64,000 bases of DNA from DAOUBF01 sp034432795 (lineage in GTDB: Bacteria; Chloroflexota; Anaerolineae; DSLN01): NCBI GenBank assembly GCA_034432795.1, contig DAOUBF010000086.1:1-64000 (forward strand), written 5' to 3'. The notes beneath the pieces were generated by a model. The model did no database searches. It had not been told where the DNA came from and saw nothing but the letters and a program-made list of their open reading frames with translations. A program made the translations under genes and the position numbers. Shown in pieces: positions 32,413-41,218 of this stretch (its first letter is position 1; the number at the start of each line of letters is the position of its first letter).

Positions 32413-33624
32413 ATGCGTTGGGTTTACGTCACGCCTGTGCGTTTGGGCCGCACCGGCGGCCCAAGCACCCGCATCCTGGAATTCTGCCGTGCCCTGGCGA
32501 AAACCGCTGAAGTGATCCTTCTGGCGCCGCCCGCCGATTTCCCCCTGCCGGAGGGCGTGCGCTATATCCCGGTGCCGCTCCCGGCGCGGCCTCCCCGCGA
32601 GGTCCGCTTCCAGATAAACGTTTACCGTGCGCTGCGCCAGTTGAGCGGGCCGCCGCCCGATGTCGTTTATGTCTACGCCGGGGCCTTCAACACAGGCGCG
32701 CTGGCCTTCGCCCGCCAGGCGGGCAGCCGTAGCCTGCTGGAATTCAACGGCCTCCCTTATCTTGAATTCGGCCTGGAGCACCCCGGTGCGCGTGGGGTCT
32801 GGCTGCGGGCCATCACCTACCGCCTGATGGCGCTCATGGACATCCGGCTCGCGGACCTGGTAGTCACAGTGACAAGGCAACTGGCCAGGGCTATTCGCCA
32901 ACACACCCGCGCCCGCACCCCTATTCTGGTTTCGTCCAACGGCGTGAACCCGACGCAATTCCAGCCCCGTCCAACGGCAGAGGCGCGAGCCGCGCTGGGG
33001 TTGCCCGCCGAAGGCCCTTATGTGGGCTTTGTGGGCGTGTTCGCCGCCTGGCAGGGGCTGGACATCCTGCTCCAGGGCGTGGCCCAAATGGCCTCAGCCC
33101 ATCCGCAGTTGCGCCTGCTTTTGGTGGGCGATGGCAGCCAGCGCCCCCGATTGGAACGGCTGGTGGCTGACCTGGGCCTGGGGCAGCAGGTGCGCTTCAC
33201 CGGCGCCGTCCCTTACGAAACCATCCCCACCGCGATCAATGCCTGCGACCTCATGGTGGCGCCCTTTCCTTTGAGCACGCGCAACCGGCTGGCGGGTGTC
33301 TCCCCCCTCAAGGTATTTGAGTATCTGGGGTGCGGCAGGCCGGTTTTGGGGGCCGCCGTGCCGGGGATGGAATTCATCCAGCAGGAGGGCTTAGGCGCCC
33401 TGTTTACGCCGGGTGATCCGGGCGACCTGGCCGCCCAACTGGACAGGCTGTTGGGCCTGCCCGCTGCCGAGCGTGACGCCATGGGCCGCCGTGCTCGCCA
33501 GGTCGCGGTGGAAAAATACGCCTGGGAGATCATCGTCGGGCAGATCGTCCAGGCCGTCCGGCCCCTTTACCCCGTTCAGGCCAGGGCCTTCACAGGCCCA
33601 CAGACGCTGGGGGACAGAGGATAG
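32413..33624 (+). CDS. GT4-type glycosyltransferase
   Basis: A 403-residue GT-B enzyme. The N-terminal domain begins VYVTPVRLGRTGGPSTRILEF with the Gly-rich loop; the C-terminal domain has GVFAAWQGLDILLQG, LLLVGDGSQRPRLERL and the SPLKVFEYLGCGRPVLG acidic motif, where one glutamate of the usual E-x7-E pair is replaced. It is adjacent to the flippase with no gap and has a GGAGGTG ribosome-binding site inside the end of that gene. Specificity is unknown. Confidence 0.87.
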   Translation: MRWVYVTPVRLGRTGGPSTRILEFCRALAKTAEVILLAPPADFPLPEGVRYIPVPLPARPPREVRFQINVYRALRQLSGPPPDVVYVYAGAFNTGALAFARQAGSRSLLEFNGLPYLEFGLEHPGARGVWLRAITYRLMALMDIRLADLVVTVTRQLARAIRQHTRARTPILVSSNGVNPTQFQPRPTAEARAALGLPAEGPYVGFVGVFAAWQGLDILLQGVAQMASAHPQLRLLLVGDGSQRPRLERLVADLGLGQQVRFTGAVPYETIPTAINACDLMVAPFPLSTRNRLAGVSPLKVFEYLGCGRPVLGAAVPGMEFIQQEGLGALFTPGDPGDLAAQLDRLLGLPAAERDAMGRRARQVAVEKYAWEIIVGQIVQAVRPLYPVQARAFTGPQTLGDRG

Positions 33625-33635
33625 AAGGCGTAAGG

Positions 33636-34616
33636 ATGTTGCACAGCGCAGAACCACCCCTCCCTCCTGGCCCCTCTCCCTCCAGTACTGGGCTTCAGCC
33701 CGGTTCGGGAGAGGGGGATGGGGATGAGGACAGAAAGGCCGGGCAGGTGAGCGTGATTGTGCCCACGCTGCGTGGGATGTCCCCTGCGCTGGCCGCCAGC
33801 CTCCAGGCCCAGGATTGGCCGCTGGCCGAGGTGGAGGTGGTCGTGGGCGTGCGCCCCAATGGCCGGGCGCGCAACGTGGGTGTGGCCCGAACACACGGCG
33901 ATGTGCTCGTGTTCGTGGACGACGATGCCGTGTTGGGCGATGCCAGCCTCGTGCGCCGCCTGGTGGAACCGCTGAACGACCCGACCATCGGCGTGACAGG
34001 CGCCAGCAAGCTCATCCCGCCGGAGTCCACCTGGTTCCAACGCTGGGTCGCCCGCGAGGTGCCCCGCATCCAGCACCCGCTCGTCTCCGAGCCGCTGGTC
34101 ACCCTCCCCGGCCCGGAGAACGGCTACTACTGCGAGGTGACCACCACCTGTTGCGCCATGCGCCGGGCGGTGTTTGAGGAGGTGGGCGGTTTCAATGAAG
34201 CGCTGGTGCGCGGCGTGGACACCGAGTTCTTTGTGCGTGTGGCCCGTCACGGCTACAAGATCGTCCTGGTGCCCCATGCCTGGGTGTGGCATCCGGCACC
34301 GGCCACGCTGGGCGACCTGCTGCGCAAGCAATTTAACTACGGCTACGGCCACGCCCAGGAGGTACAGCTTGATCCCAGCCGGGGCTGGCCACTGACGACG
34401 TGGTGGCGGCGGCTGGCCTACTTCCTCTTCCGCAGCGCCATCCTGCTCCCGAACATCTTCCTGCCCTACTCCTACGCCTACCGCCACTGGCGGCCCGGCT
34501 TCAAGCCGCTCAAGGCACTGGCAAGCTACGCCAGCGCCCTGGGCTATGTCTATGGATGGCAGCGCCTCTGTAAGACGGAGGACGGGCGACGGGGGACGGA
34601 GGAACGAGAGCGCTGA
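33636..34616 (+). CDS. GT2-type glycosyltransferase
   Basis: A 326-residue GT-A fold enzyme. The catalytic region starts at about residue 38 (VSVIVPTLRGMSPAL), with donor-binding D-x-D as FVDDDAVLGD (about 90-99) and the acceptor-side GVDTEFFVRVARHG (ED-like) near 200. A hydrophobic C-terminal stretch suggests membrane contact. Residues 1-37 (PPLPPGPSPSSTGLQPGSGE) do not belong to the fold and are encoded by a G/C-run hairpin with an ACCGGG-type palindrome at 33684-33706. The true functional start could lie near 33744 if the repeat arrived later. Confidence 0.85.
   Translation: MLHSAEPPLPPGPSPSSTGLQPGSGEGDGDEDRKAGQVSVIVPTLRGMSPALAASLQAQDWPLAEVEVVVGVRPNGRARNVGVARTHGDVLVFVDDDAVLGDASLVRRLVEPLNDPTIGVTGASKLIPPESTWFQRWVAREVPRIQHPLVSEPLVTLPGPENGYYCEVTTTCCAMRRAVFEEVGGFNEALVRGVDTEFFVRVARHGYKIVLVPHAWVWHPAPATLGDLLRKQFNYGYGHAQEVQLDPSRGWPLTTWWRRLAYFLFRSAILLPNIFLPYSYAYRHWRPGFKPLKALASYASALGYVYGWQRLCKTEDGRRGTEERER
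33684..33706. repeat. ACCGGG-type palindrome inside the 5' end of a GT2 gene
   Basis: AGTACTGGGCTTCAGCCCGG and TTC, embedded in G/C-run hairpin arms and read in frame as part of the first 37 residues of the GT2 protein. Confidence 0.7.
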
Positions 34617-34627
34617 GCGATCGCCAC

Positions 34628-36154
34628 ATGTTGCATGTCCTGTCACGCCGAAGTGTCCAGGCGTTCCTGATAGGTCTGGCGGCATTGGCCTTGTACATCC
34701 CAACGCTGGCGCCGACCGTGCTCTGGAATGGCGGTGATTTCGCCGAATTTCAGACGCGGGCGGCCCGCCTGGAGATTGTGCCCACCGTGTGGGGACACCC
34801 GTTGTGGGTGGTCCTGGTCCATCCCTTCACGCGCCTGCCGGTGGGCGATGTCGCCTATCGGGCCAACCTGGCCACTGCGCTGATCGCCGCCCTGGCCCTG
34901 GCGCTCGCCTACCTGGTGATGCGCAAGCTAGGCGCTTCAGCCTGGGGGGGTGTGCTCGGCGTTGCGGCGCTGGCCGTCTCGCACACGTTCTGGACCTACG
35001 CCGTGATGCCCAAGTCGTACTCGCTCAACATCCTCATCCTTATGGGGGCCATCCTGCTCCTGACGACAGATGACAGACGACGGACGACAGCGCGTTATTG
35101 GGGCGGGTCTATTTTCCTGTCCGGCCTGCTGCTGGGCCTTGGCCTGCTCAGCCACCCCTTGCTGCTGACCGCGCTGCCGGGCGCGCTGGTTTACCTGTGG
35201 CTGAAGAAGCCCAAGGGGGGTCGTGGGCGCGCGCTGGCCAGTTTCCTGGGCGGGTTTGTCCTGGGCCTGGCGCCTTTCCTGGCGCTCACTATCGGCGGCA
35301 GCGCAACGCAAAGCACCGCGACCGTCGGCGCCAACTTCATCAGCCAGTTCATCCGCCTCCTGCTCACACCGTCCCTGTGGCCGACCGCGCTGTGGACGTT
35401 CGCCGCCTGCCTGGCCTACCAATTCCTGTTCACCCTCCTTCCAGGCATTCTGGGACTGCGCGAGCTATGGCGGCACAACCGTGAGGCCCTGGCTCTCCTG
35501 GGCCTGATCTACCTGGGCGATGTCGCCTTCGTCTGGGCCTGGCTGCCGATCACCCCCCACCTGAATGAGTACATCCAGAACCTTCATTTCTACCTGCCCT
35601 CTTACGCTATCTTCGCCCTGTGGGCCGCGTTTGGCTTTGATGCCCTGCTGGTGCAGGTTAAACAGCATGTGCATAGGGAGGCTGTCCTGCGCTGGGGACT
35701 GGCTGCGCTCACCCTTTTATCGCCGATCCTGACCTACGCCATCGCCCCCCAGGTCGCCCGCCCCTACCTGGCGCAATTGGGACAGCGCGAATTGCCGGGG
35801 CGAGATACGGCCACGTACCTGTTCAGCCCCTGGAAGCACAACGAGACCGGCGCACGCCGCCTGGGTGAGGCCATTCTGGCCCGCCTGCCCGCAGATGCGG
35901 CCATCTTCGCCGACTGGAGCCTGTATGGGATATTGCGTTACCTGCAGGAGGTTGAGGGCCAGCGCCCGGACGTCCAACTCAGCCTCCTGCCCTTCAAGGG
36001 GCAGCAGCTTGAGCCTATCCGCGCCGCGGCGGCCAGCCGCCCCGTGTACATCCCCGACGTCAACCGCTACTATGACGTGGAGAGCTTATCCGCCTACTTT
36101 GATATTGTTCCGGAAGGCCCTGTCTATCACCTGATTCCCAGAAGGATGGGGTGA
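34628..36154 (+). CDS. DUF2723-type polytopic glycosyltransferase-like protein
   Basis: A 508-residue membrane protein with about ten helices and a C-terminal extracytoplasmic domain. The first loop GGDFAEFQTRAARLEIVPTVWGHPLWVVL resembles the DUF2723/TMEM260 family, whose members are GT-C type protein or lipid glycosyltransferases using a lipid-linked sugar; the acidic pair D-x-x-E is present. A TTDDRRRTTAR segment (about residues 148-158, encoded at about 35069-35095) matches the GACGG-type dispersed repeat and looks inserted. Its TGA overlaps the next ATG, pairing it with another GT-C-like protein. Confidence 0.78.
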   Translation: MLHVLSRRSVQAFLIGLAALALYIPTLAPTVLWNGGDFAEFQTRAARLEIVPTVWGHPLWVVLVHPFTRLPVGDVAYRANLATALIAALALALAYLVMRKLGASAWGGVLGVAALAVSHTFWTYAVMPKSYSLNILILMGAILLLTTDDRRRTTARYWGGSIFLSGLLLGLGLLSHPLLLTALPGALVYLWLKKPKGGRGRALASFLGGFVLGLAPFLALTIGGSATQSTATVGANFISQFIRLLLTPSLWPTALWTFAACLAYQFLFTLLPGILGLRELWRHNREALALLGLIYLGDVAFVWAWLPITPHLNEYIQNLHFYLPSYAIFALWAAFGFDALLVQVKQHVHREAVLRWGLAALTLLSPILTYAIAPQVARPYLAQLGQRELPGRDTATYLFSPWKHNETGARRLGEAILARLPADAAIFADWSLYGILRYLQEVEGQRPDVQLSLLPFKGQQLEPIRAAAASRPVYIPDVNRYYDVESLSAYFDIVPEGPVYHLIPRRMG

Positions 36155-37416
36155 TGCACTCCTTAATCTCCGATCCCCAATCCCCCGTCTGTCGCCTGTC
36201 GTCTGTCATCCGTTGGCTGGACAGCCATCGGCGTCTGGCGCTCACCGCGTTCATTCTATCGCGCGCTCTGCCGTTTGGCTTGCGGCTGGCGCTACTGCTC
36301 GGCCCTCACAGCGACCGCCCATTTGACATCGTCAAGACCTGGCAGGCGGCCCGCCTGGCCGGGCAGGGCCTGTTCCCCTACATCCATTACTGGGCCGAGT
36401 ACCCGCCGTTATACCCCTGGCTCAGCGTGTTGATCTACGGCCTCAGCCGCATGGCCCCCCTTGGCCCCGATGGCAGGCTGACCTTCTACGCTGTGCTCGG
36501 CGCGCTGCTTATCGCCGCGGAAGTCGGTATTGTCATCCTTATCTATCGCCTGGCAGCATCGGCCGGGAACGGGCGCACGGCGATGCAGGCGGCCCTCCTT
36601 TATGCCTGCCTATCCGTGCCCCTCTACCTGTACACCGGCTGGTTTGACACGATCCCGGCCTTTCTCTTCCTGCTGGCGCTGGAGCGGCTGACGGCGGGTC
36701 GCCCGGTTCAAAGTGCCCTGGCTGCCGCTATCGGCGGGCTATTCAAGGTGTTCCCGCTGCTCGCCATCCCCGTCGCCTGGCGTGCGCTGCGCTCCTGGGA
36801 TCAGCGGCTGCGTTACACGGCCATCGCCGGGGCAGTCATCGTGGCCACCATGACGCCCTTCATCCTGATCAGCCCGGCCATGACCGCAGCCTGGGCACAG
36901 GCGACGCTGACACGTAGTTCGTGGGAAACCATTTGGGCGCTGGCGGAGGGCTATACCGGCTTCGGGCTGGTCGCCCCTCTCGCCCTGCGCACCGATCCTG
37001 CCAGCGCCGGCCTCCAGGCACACCCCAGCACACTGCCCTGGCCGCTGATCACCCTGGCGCTCATCCTGGCGCTCATCGGACTCTTCACCCGCCCTCTGAA
37101 CCTGACCGCTGTTCGCCCGGTTGTTGCGCTGGGTGGGCTGAGCCTCAATTTGGTGCTGCTGTTCAGCCGGGGATACAGCCCCCAATTCCTGCTCTGGGTC
37201 CTGCCGCTGCTCTTCGCCGTCTTCCCTGGCCTGACCGGCGCGGCCTACGGCCTGCTGCTTGCCGGTGCTAATATGCTGGAATATCCGTTATACTTCTCTT
37301 TCTTTCCGCAGCAGCCCATCTTGCTTATCGTCGCCGTCCTGGGGCGGACGGTGTTGCTCAGCGGATTATCATGGGCCTACTGGCAAGTGGTGCGGAGTGC
37401 CATGCAGACTCAGTAA
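36151..37416 (+). CDS. GT87-like polytopic mannosyltransferase-type protein
   Basis: A 421-residue membrane protein with about ten helices of GT-C type (DUF2029/GT87-like). The first periplasmic loop contains the expected acidic residues and aromatic cluster (SDRPFDIVKTWQAARL, IHYWAEYPPLYPWLS). It probably transfers mannose or another sugar from a polyprenyl phosphate donor outside the membrane. The N-terminal ~24 residues partly derive from a GACGG-type repeat (36180-36215). ATGA overlap with the preceding gene implies co-translation. Confidence 0.75.
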   Translation: MMHSLISDPQSPVCRLSSVIRWLDSHRRLALTAFILSRALPFGLRLALLLGPHSDRPFDIVKTWQAARLAGQGLFPYIHYWAEYPPLYPWLSVLIYGLSRMAPLGPDGRLTFYAVLGALLIAAEVGIVILIYRLAASAGNGRTAMQAALLYACLSVPLYLYTGWFDTIPAFLFLLALERLTAGRPVQSALAAAIGGLFKVFPLLAIPVAWRALRSWDQRLRYTAIAGAVIVATMTPFILISPAMTAAWAQATLTRSSWETIWALAEGYTGFGLVAPLALRTDPASAGLQAHPSTLPWPLITLALILALIGLFTRPLNLTAVRPVVALGGLSLNLVLLFSRGYSPQFLLWVLPLLFAVFPGLTGAAYGLLLAGANMLEYPLYFSFFPQQPILLIVAVLGRTVLLSGLSWAYWQVVRSAMQTQ

Positions 37417-37419
37417 ATC

Positions 37420-37520
37420 ACAGAACTGTCACCCCCTCCCTGACCCTCCCCCACTCAGGGGGAGGGAACAGGCGTGGCTTCCTCCCCCCTCGTGGGGGAG
37501 GGCTGGGGTGGGGGGGTAAA
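37420..37520. repeat. GC-rich intergenic palindromes
   Basis: Two hairpins (CCCTGACCCTCCCCC/GGGGGAGGG and CCTCCCCCCT/CGTGGGGGAGGGCTGGGGTG) flanked by inverted copies of ATCACAGA/TCTGTGATCTG, which give a longer imperfect hairpin. They fill the gap before the next glycosyltransferase. Confidence 0.65.
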
Positions 37521-37570
37521 TCTGTGATCTGCTGAGACTGAGGTCATCGGATACAAGGGGAATACAGAAC

Positions 37571-38707
37571 ATGCGCATCGGCATTGACGGGCGATACATC
37601 GCCGACCATTACCCCGGCATTGGGCGCTACACCTTCTCATTGGTGGAGGCGCTCAGCCGTCTGGCAACGGACGCAACCTTCGTGGTTGCGCTCCAGCCGG
37701 GCCAGCTCAACAGCCGCTACGATCTGGACCAGTTCGCCGCCCGCCCCAACGTCCGGCTGGCGCCCTTCCCCCTGCCCCCCCGCTCACCCCTGGAGCAGGT
37801 GCGCTGGCCGCAAGCCGCCCGGCGCTGGGCGCTGGATGTCTTCCACGCCCCCTACTTCTACATGCCCTATGCCCTGCCCTGCCCTGCCGTGGTGACTATC
37901 TACGATCTCATCCCGCTCGTCTTCCCGCAAGGCTTCAACGCCGCCCAACGCCTGAGCTTCCGCCTGATGGTGGCCCTGGCCGTCCGCAGGGCCAGGGCCG
38001 TGATCGCCGTCTCCGCCGCCACCCGCGCTGATCTCCTGCGCTACTTCAAGCTCTCGCCTGACCGCGTCCATGTCACTCCGCTGGCCGCTGACGCCAGTTT
38101 TTACCCGCGCCCGCCTGCCGAGGTCGCCGCTGTCCGCGCCCGGTATGGCCTGCCTGAGGAGTACATCCTCTATGTCGGCATCAACAAGCCCCACAAGAAC
38201 CTGCCCCGCTTGATTGAGGCGTATGCTAAAATAGGGGAGGCGCCGCCACTCGTGCTCGCCGGGCGCGAGGACCCGCGCTATCCTGAAGCGCGGCGGCAGG
38301 CCGAAGTGTTGGGGCTGGGCGGGCGGGTGGTCTTCCCTGGGGACATCGCCGGGGCCGACCTGCCCGCGCTGTACAGCGGCGCCAGCCTGTTTGTGTTCCC
38401 CTCGCTCTACGAGGGCTTTGGCCTGCCACCGCTGGAGGCGATGGCTTGCGGTGCGCCCGTGGTCTGCTCCAACCGCGCCAGCCTGCCGGAAACCGTCGGC
38501 GATGCGGCCCTGACCGTTGACCCTGACGATGTGGAGGCTATCGCCAGCGCCATGCGGCGCGTGTTGGATGACGCCAGCCTCCGCGAGAGCCTGCGCCAGC
38601 GCGGATTGGCCCGGGCGGCTCAGTTCTCTTGGGAGCGCACCGCCCAGGAGACGCTGAGGATATATCGGGGGGCGTCCGTCATCCGTCATCCGTCATCCGT
38701 CGTCTAA
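37571..38707 (+). CDS. GT4-type glycosyltransferase
   Basis: A 378-residue GT-B enzyme of the mannosyltransferase-like GT4 group. It begins MRIGIDGRYIADHYPGIGRYT, with the glycine loop; the C-terminal domain has YILYVGINKPHKNLPRLIEAY and YEGFGLPPLEAMACGAPVVC, with the intact E-x7-E pair. The last residues (SVIRHPSSVV) are encoded by an array of GTCATCC units, again a dispersed repeat that extends the frame. The next gene starts 3 bp downstream. Probably a mannosyl- or glucosyltransferase, unproven. Confidence 0.9.
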   Translation: MRIGIDGRYIADHYPGIGRYTFSLVEALSRLATDATFVVALQPGQLNSRYDLDQFAARPNVRLAPFPLPPRSPLEQVRWPQAARRWALDVFHAPYFYMPYALPCPAVVTIYDLIPLVFPQGFNAAQRLSFRLMVALAVRRARAVIAVSAATRADLLRYFKLSPDRVHVTPLAADASFYPRPPAEVAAVRARYGLPEEYILYVGINKPHKNLPRLIEAYAKIGEAPPLVLAGREDPRYPEARRQAEVLGLGGRVVFPGDIAGADLPALYSGASLFVFPSLYEGFGLPPLEAMACGAPVVCSNRASLPETVGDAALTVDPDDVEAIASAMRRVLDDASLRESLRQRGLARAAQFSWERTAQETLRIYRGASVIRHPSSVV

Positions 38708-38709
38708 GC

Positions 38710-39840
38710 ATGAACATCCTTCATGTCTACAAAGACTACTATCCCGTCCTGGGCGGGATAGAGAACCACGTGAAAGTGCTGGCCGAGGCGCAGGCACGTG
38801 CCGGACACAACGTCATCGTCCTGGTCACCGCACGCGGCCCACGCACGACCATAGAAGACCTCGGCGGTGTGCGCGTGATCAAAGCCGGCCGCTTCGCCAC
38901 CGTCGCTTCAGCGCCGCTCAGCCTGTCGTTGCCCATCATCCTGGCCCGCCTGCGCCCCGACATCACCCACCTGCACTTCCCCTACCCCCTGGGCGAGGCG
39001 GCCCAGGCCCTGCTGGGCCGGTCACGGCGCACCGTGATCACCTACCACAGCGACATCGTGCGCCAGCAGGGCCTGTTACGGCTGTACAGGCCGCTCCTCT
39101 GGCATGTCCTGGCGAAAGCGGATCGTATCATTGCCACCAGCCCCAACTACATCGCCACGTCCCCCTATCTCCAGCGTTTCGCCGATAAGTGTGTGATCAT
39201 CCCGCTGGGCGTGGATGTGGATCGCTTTCAGCAGGCCGACCCGGCCCAGGTCGCAGCCATCCGGGCAAAAGGCGGGCAGCGCCCAATTCTGCTGTTCGTG
39301 GGCCGCCTGCGCTACTACAAGGGCCTGGATGACCTGCTGCGGGCGATGGCCCTCCTGCGCGATACCCAGGATCACCCCACTGCTACCCTGCTCATCTGCG
39401 GCAGCGGGCCGATGGAAGCCGCCTGGAGAGCGCTGACCCAGGCGTTGGGACTGACTGAGCAGGTGCACTTCCTGGGCGATGTGCCGGAGGAGACATTGCC
39501 CGCCCTGTACCACGCTGCCGATCTGTACGTGCTCCCGGCCAATTCCCGCGCTGAGGCGTTCGGTGTGGCCTTGCTGGAAGCCATGGCGGCCGGCCTTCCC
39601 GTGATCTCCACCGAGGTGGGCACGGGCACATCTTATGTCAATATACACGGCGAGACCGGCCTGATCGTGCCGCCGCGTGACCCGGAGCGCCTGGCCCAGG
39701 CCATCGCCACCCTGCTGAGCGACCCGGCGCTACGCCAACGCCTGGGGAGGCAGGCCCAGGCGCGCGTCCACGCCGAGTTCAGCCAGGCTACGATGATTGA
39801 GCGCGTCCTGGCCCTGTATTCAGAAGTCAGTCGCCAGTAG
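38710..39840 (+). CDS. GT4-type glycosyltransferase
   Basis: A 376-residue GT-B enzyme starting MNILHVYKDYYPVLGGIENHV, with the N-terminal glycine loop. The C-terminal domain contains LLFVGRLRYYKGLDDLLRAM (donor phosphate contacts) and RAEAFGVALLEAMAAGLPV with the E-x7-E pair. The ATG at 38710 is chosen; a frame open from 38629 overlaps the previous gene and has no ribosome-binding site. Part of the same run of surface-glycan genes. Confidence 0.9.
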   Translation: MNILHVYKDYYPVLGGIENHVKVLAEAQARAGHNVIVLVTARGPRTTIEDLGGVRVIKAGRFATVASAPLSLSLPIILARLRPDITHLHFPYPLGEAAQALLGRSRRTVITYHSDIVRQQGLLRLYRPLLWHVLAKADRIIATSPNYIATSPYLQRFADKCVIIPLGVDVDRFQQADPAQVAAIRAKGGQRPILLFVGRLRYYKGLDDLLRAMALLRDTQDHPTATLLICGSGPMEAAWRALTQALGLTEQVHFLGDVPEETLPALYHAADLYVLPANSRAEAFGVALLEAMAAGLPVISTEVGTGTSYVNIHGETGLIVPPRDPERLAQAIATLLSDPALRQRLGRQAQARVHAEFSQATMIERVLALYSEVSRQ

Positions 39841-39958
39841 CCCATGCCTTACGCCCCGATCTACCAGGATCGGGGCAGCTTGTGTTATACTGTAGGGGCA
39901 TCCCTGTGAATAAACTCGTCCATGAACCAAGAGCAGAACCAATAAAGGGGGAACAGGC

Positions 39959-41209
39959 ATGGTGATTGCGCCTACAGCCGAATCTGTGCTGCCCGATGAG
40001 ACCCGGCAGCGCCTGGAGCAGATCGGCACAGCCGAGATCGTCGTGGGCATTCCCGGCTATTATAACGTTGACACACTGCGCCATGTGGTTGAAACCGCCG
40101 CTCAGGGCCTGGCCCACTACTTCCCTGGCCACCGCGCGGTGATTTTCAGCGTCGCCAGCACCACCACCGATGAGATGCGCGCCTTGATTGAGGGTGTGGC
40201 AGCCCCCGCTCATCTGACGGTGCTGACCAGCCTTATCCAGGCTGGTCAGAGGCGAGGCGTGGCGGTGCGCGCAGCTCTGGAAGCCATGGCGCGGCTGGGG
40301 GCCCAGGCCGGGGCCTTGCTGAACAGCGATGTGCCCAGCATCACGCCCGCCTGGCTGGACAGGTTGATCGGGCCGGTCCTCCGTGACCGCTTTGATTTCG
40401 TCGCCCCCAACTACGTGCGCCATCGGCACGCTGGGACGTTAAATGACTTCCTCGTCTATCCGCTGACGCGGGCGCTGTATGGCATGGACCTGCGCCATCC
40501 TATGGGCGGTGAGTGTGGCTTCTCCGCTGATCTGGCCCACTTCTGGCTAGCCCAACCCGTGTGGCAGGACACCGATGTCGCCCGCTCTGCCGTAGACATC
40601 TGGATGGTGACGACGGCGGTCGCCGAAGGCTTCCGCATCGCCCAGGCCAATCTGGGGGTGAAGAGGCGCGATCGCCGGCGCGTGCTCCCCCCACCAGAGG
40701 TGTTCCACCAGGTGATGGGCACATTGTTTGACCTGATGGAGCGCTATGCCGACCGCTGGCAGGCGGTCAAGAGCAGCGCACTGAAGATACCGCCGTTCTA
40801 CGGCGACGAACTGTGCGATGAGGAGCCGGAGCCTGTGCCCCTGGACATTGAATGGATGTTCAGGGCCTATCTCCAGGGGATGAACCGCCATGCCCCGCTC
40901 ATCAACCGCGTCCTCGCCAGGGAGAGCATCCTGCCCCCCCGCACCCGCTCCCGCGCCCATCACCGCTTCCCGCCGGAACTATGGGCACCGGCAGTGTACC
41001 GATTTGCCCTGGCCGACCATCGCCGTGAGGCGGATCGGGGCGACCTGCTGGACGCGCTGATGGCCCTGTATTATGGCCGCGTGTCTGCGGCATTGTGGGA
41101 GAACCAGGCGCTGAACACGGCAGCGTTTGAACAACTCGTTATCCGCTTTCAGGCGGGCCTGTTCCAGGTCCACAAGCATATACTTACCTACGAATGGGAG
41201 AGGAGGTAA
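39959..41209 (+). CDS. GgS/GT81-like glycosyltransferase (glucosylglycerate synthase type)
   Basis: A 416-residue GT-A enzyme similar in arrangement to glucosylglycerate/mannosylglycerate synthases. IVVGIPGYYNVDTLRHVV (27-44) is the nucleotide-binding start, GALLNSDVPSITPAW contains the metal-binding region (a D-x-x-S variant rather than D-x-D), and FVAPNYVRHRHAGTLND and HPMGGECGFSADL match the acceptor region of that family. It may make the compatible solute glucosylglycerate or a related conjugate rather than the glycan. AAAGGGGGAACA precedes the ATG. An aldo/keto reductase follows at 9 bp. Confidence 0.75.
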   Translation: MVIAPTAESVLPDETRQRLEQIGTAEIVVGIPGYYNVDTLRHVVETAAQGLAHYFPGHRAVIFSVASTTTDEMRALIEGVAAPAHLTVLTSLIQAGQRRGVAVRAALEAMARLGAQAGALLNSDVPSITPAWLDRLIGPVLRDRFDFVAPNYVRHRHAGTLNDFLVYPLTRALYGMDLRHPMGGECGFSADLAHFWLAQPVWQDTDVARSAVDIWMVTTAVAEGFRIAQANLGVKRRDRRRVLPPPEVFHQVMGTLFDLMERYADRWQAVKSSALKIPPFYGDELCDEEPEPVPLDIEWMFRAYLQGMNRHAPLINRVLARESILPPRTRSRAHHRFPPELWAPAVYRFALADHRREADRGDLLDALMALYYGRVSAALWENQALNTAAFEQLVIRFQAGLFQVHKHILTYEWERR

Positions 41210-41218
41210 GTTGATGTT

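Noticed and set aside
31549..33087. A 512-codon minus-strand frame across the flippase and GT4 genes
   Set aside because: It spans two well-supported genes on the other strand and is rich in Arg, Gly, Gln and His, as shadows of GC-rich codons are.
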